64,000 bases of DNA, taken from the NCBI RefSeq assembly GCF_036946125.1, contig NZ_JAQIJT010000001.1:706501-770500 (forward strand). Reading direction: 5' to 3'. This DNA is from Sphingomonas adhaesiva. Its GTDB lineage: Bacteria > Pseudomonadota > Alphaproteobacteria > Sphingomonadales > Sphingomonadaceae. The translations under genes were made by a program, and so were the position numbers. The notes under the pieces were generated by a model, which was given only the letters and a program-made list of their open reading frames with translations, did no database searches and was not told the origin of the DNA. Numbering within the stretch: the stretch's first letter is position 1; every line of letters begins with the position of its first letter. Positions 63,418-64,000 of the stretch are shown here, piece after piece.

Positions 63418-64000
63418 TGCCGCTGCGCGCCTCGCTGCCCGCGGGGGAGGGCAACGTCCGCCTGCTCGCGATCCTGCGCTGGCTCGCGGTCGGCGGGCAG
63501 CTGGCGACGATCCTGAGCGTCCATGTCGGGTTGGGCGTACGCCTGCCTCTGGCGCCGATGCTGGGCGCGCTGGGGGTGCTGGTCGCGCTCAACCTCGCGT
63601 TGCTCGCCTCGCCGTGGCTGGGCGCGCATGCCGGGCCGCGGCGGCTGTTCGCGATGCTGCTGGTCGACGTCGCCTGCCTGACGACGCAATTGTACCTGAG
63701 CGGGGGCGTCGCCAACCCGTTCGTCACGCTGTATCTGTTGCAGGTCGTGCTGGCGGCGGTGCTGCTGCCCGCCTGGGCCAGCTGGACGCTGGTCGCGATC
63801 ACGGTCGCGCTGTTCGCATGGCTGGCGATGTTCGCGCCGCCTTTCGCGCTGCCGCCGCAATGGGCCTCCACCCTGTCGGTGCCCTATGTCGCGGGCAGCT
63901 GGTTCAACTTCGCGCTCGCCGCATCGCTGCTGGTGCTGTTCGTCACCCGCATCGTCCGCAACCTGTCGCAGCACGACGCGCGCCTCGCCGCGCTGCGCCA
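63414..64000 (+). CDS. RegB/PrrB-like redox sensor histidine kinase, 3' end outside the window
   Basis: The 195 visible residues are the membrane sensor of a RegB/ActS/PrrB-type kinase: six helices and the ubiquinone-sensing motif GGVANPFVTLYLLQVVLAA (about 95-113). The DHp and ATPase domains would lie beyond the window. Coupled by an ATGA overlap to surf1, so a redox sensor is made with the oxidase operon, which suggests feedback between quinone pool and oxidase level. A RegA-type regulator gene is expected just downstream. Confidence 0.85.
   Translation, partial: MMPLRASLPAGEGNVRLLAILRWLAVGGQLATILSVHVGLGVRLPLAPMLGALGVLVALNLALLASPWLGAHAGPRRLFAMLLVDVACLTTQLYLSGGVANPFVTLYLLQVVLAAVLLPAWASWTLVAITVALFAWLAMFAPPFALPPQWASTLSVPYVAGSWFNFALAASLLVLFVTRIVRNLSQHDARLAALR

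Overview
ORGANISM. The window looks like chromosomal DNA of a sphingomonad (Alphaproteobacteria, Sphingomonas or a close relative). It is GC-rich with strongly GC-biased third codon positions, has tight ATGA-type stop/start overlaps in its operons, carries TonB-dependent receptors beside catabolic genes, a TorF-type porin in front of kdp, a cytochrome bo3 oxidase (cyoABCD-surf1), and GC-rich palindromic repeats of the CGTCACCCCGGA...TCCGGGGTGACG type. The genus is inferred from gene content, not from a marker gene. LAYOUT. (1) 1-5351: histidine utilisation operon hutI(partial)-hutH-hutG-hutU-hutD, every junction a 4-base overlap. (2) 5464-6746: dmeR-dmeF metal efflux pair with a G-tract/inverted-repeat operator over the start of dmeR. 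(3) 6899-11878: hutC repressor (minus), then a TonB receptor, a PepSY membrane protein and a DUF3088 protein (plus). (4) 12118-20926: TorF porin, a 27-residue peptide, kdpFABC and kdpDE (high-affinity potassium uptake and its two-component control). (5) 21162-30561: a 9.36-kb integrative element inserted in the 3' end of tRNA-Arg(CCG), with 45-bp direct repeats at both ends, a tyrosine recombinase, excisionase-like proteins, repeated TTACCGG sites near the ends, and cargo that reads as a small defence island: an AvcD-type anti-phage dCTP deaminase, a membrane protein/ImmA-IrrE protease/beta-family operon, a Cas2/VapD-fold protein and an sce7726-type nuclease-fold protein. (6) 30640-37415: DUF6491 protein, nth, dapB, clpB and two divergent glycosyltransferases. 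(7) 37510-49681: a catabolic and sulfite-handling locus that I read as oxidative sulfoquinovose (sulfosugar) degradation: SorAB-like periplasmic sulfite dehydrogenase, FMN reductase, SmoC-like flavin monooxygenase, SmoB-like aldo-keto reductase, a Gfo/Idh-fold protein that fits the NAD-dependent sulfoquinovosidases, a TonB receptor, an MFS importer, a YeiH-type exporter and a LacI regulator, with an IS5/IS427-type insertion sequence next to the regulator. Three near-palindromes close to GACAACGTTGTC lie at the divergent promoters and in front of the TonB receptor and tie the locus into one regulon. (8) 49729-56369: TetR regulator and a tripartite RND efflux operon with a palindromic operator between them. 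(9) 56691-57136: repeat-dense intergenic DNA. (10) 57137-58465: MHS-type transporter. (11) 58573-64000: cyoABCD, surf1 and the N-terminal half of a RegB/PrrB-like redox sensor kinase cut by the window end. HOW IT WORKS TOGETHER. The chromosomal genes describe an aerobic heterotroph scavenging histidine, plant or algal sulfonates and potassium. The island at tRNA-Arg is the accessory part and, with the sulfosugar locus, is where the less ordinary biology lies. No rRNA and no CRISPR array was seen.
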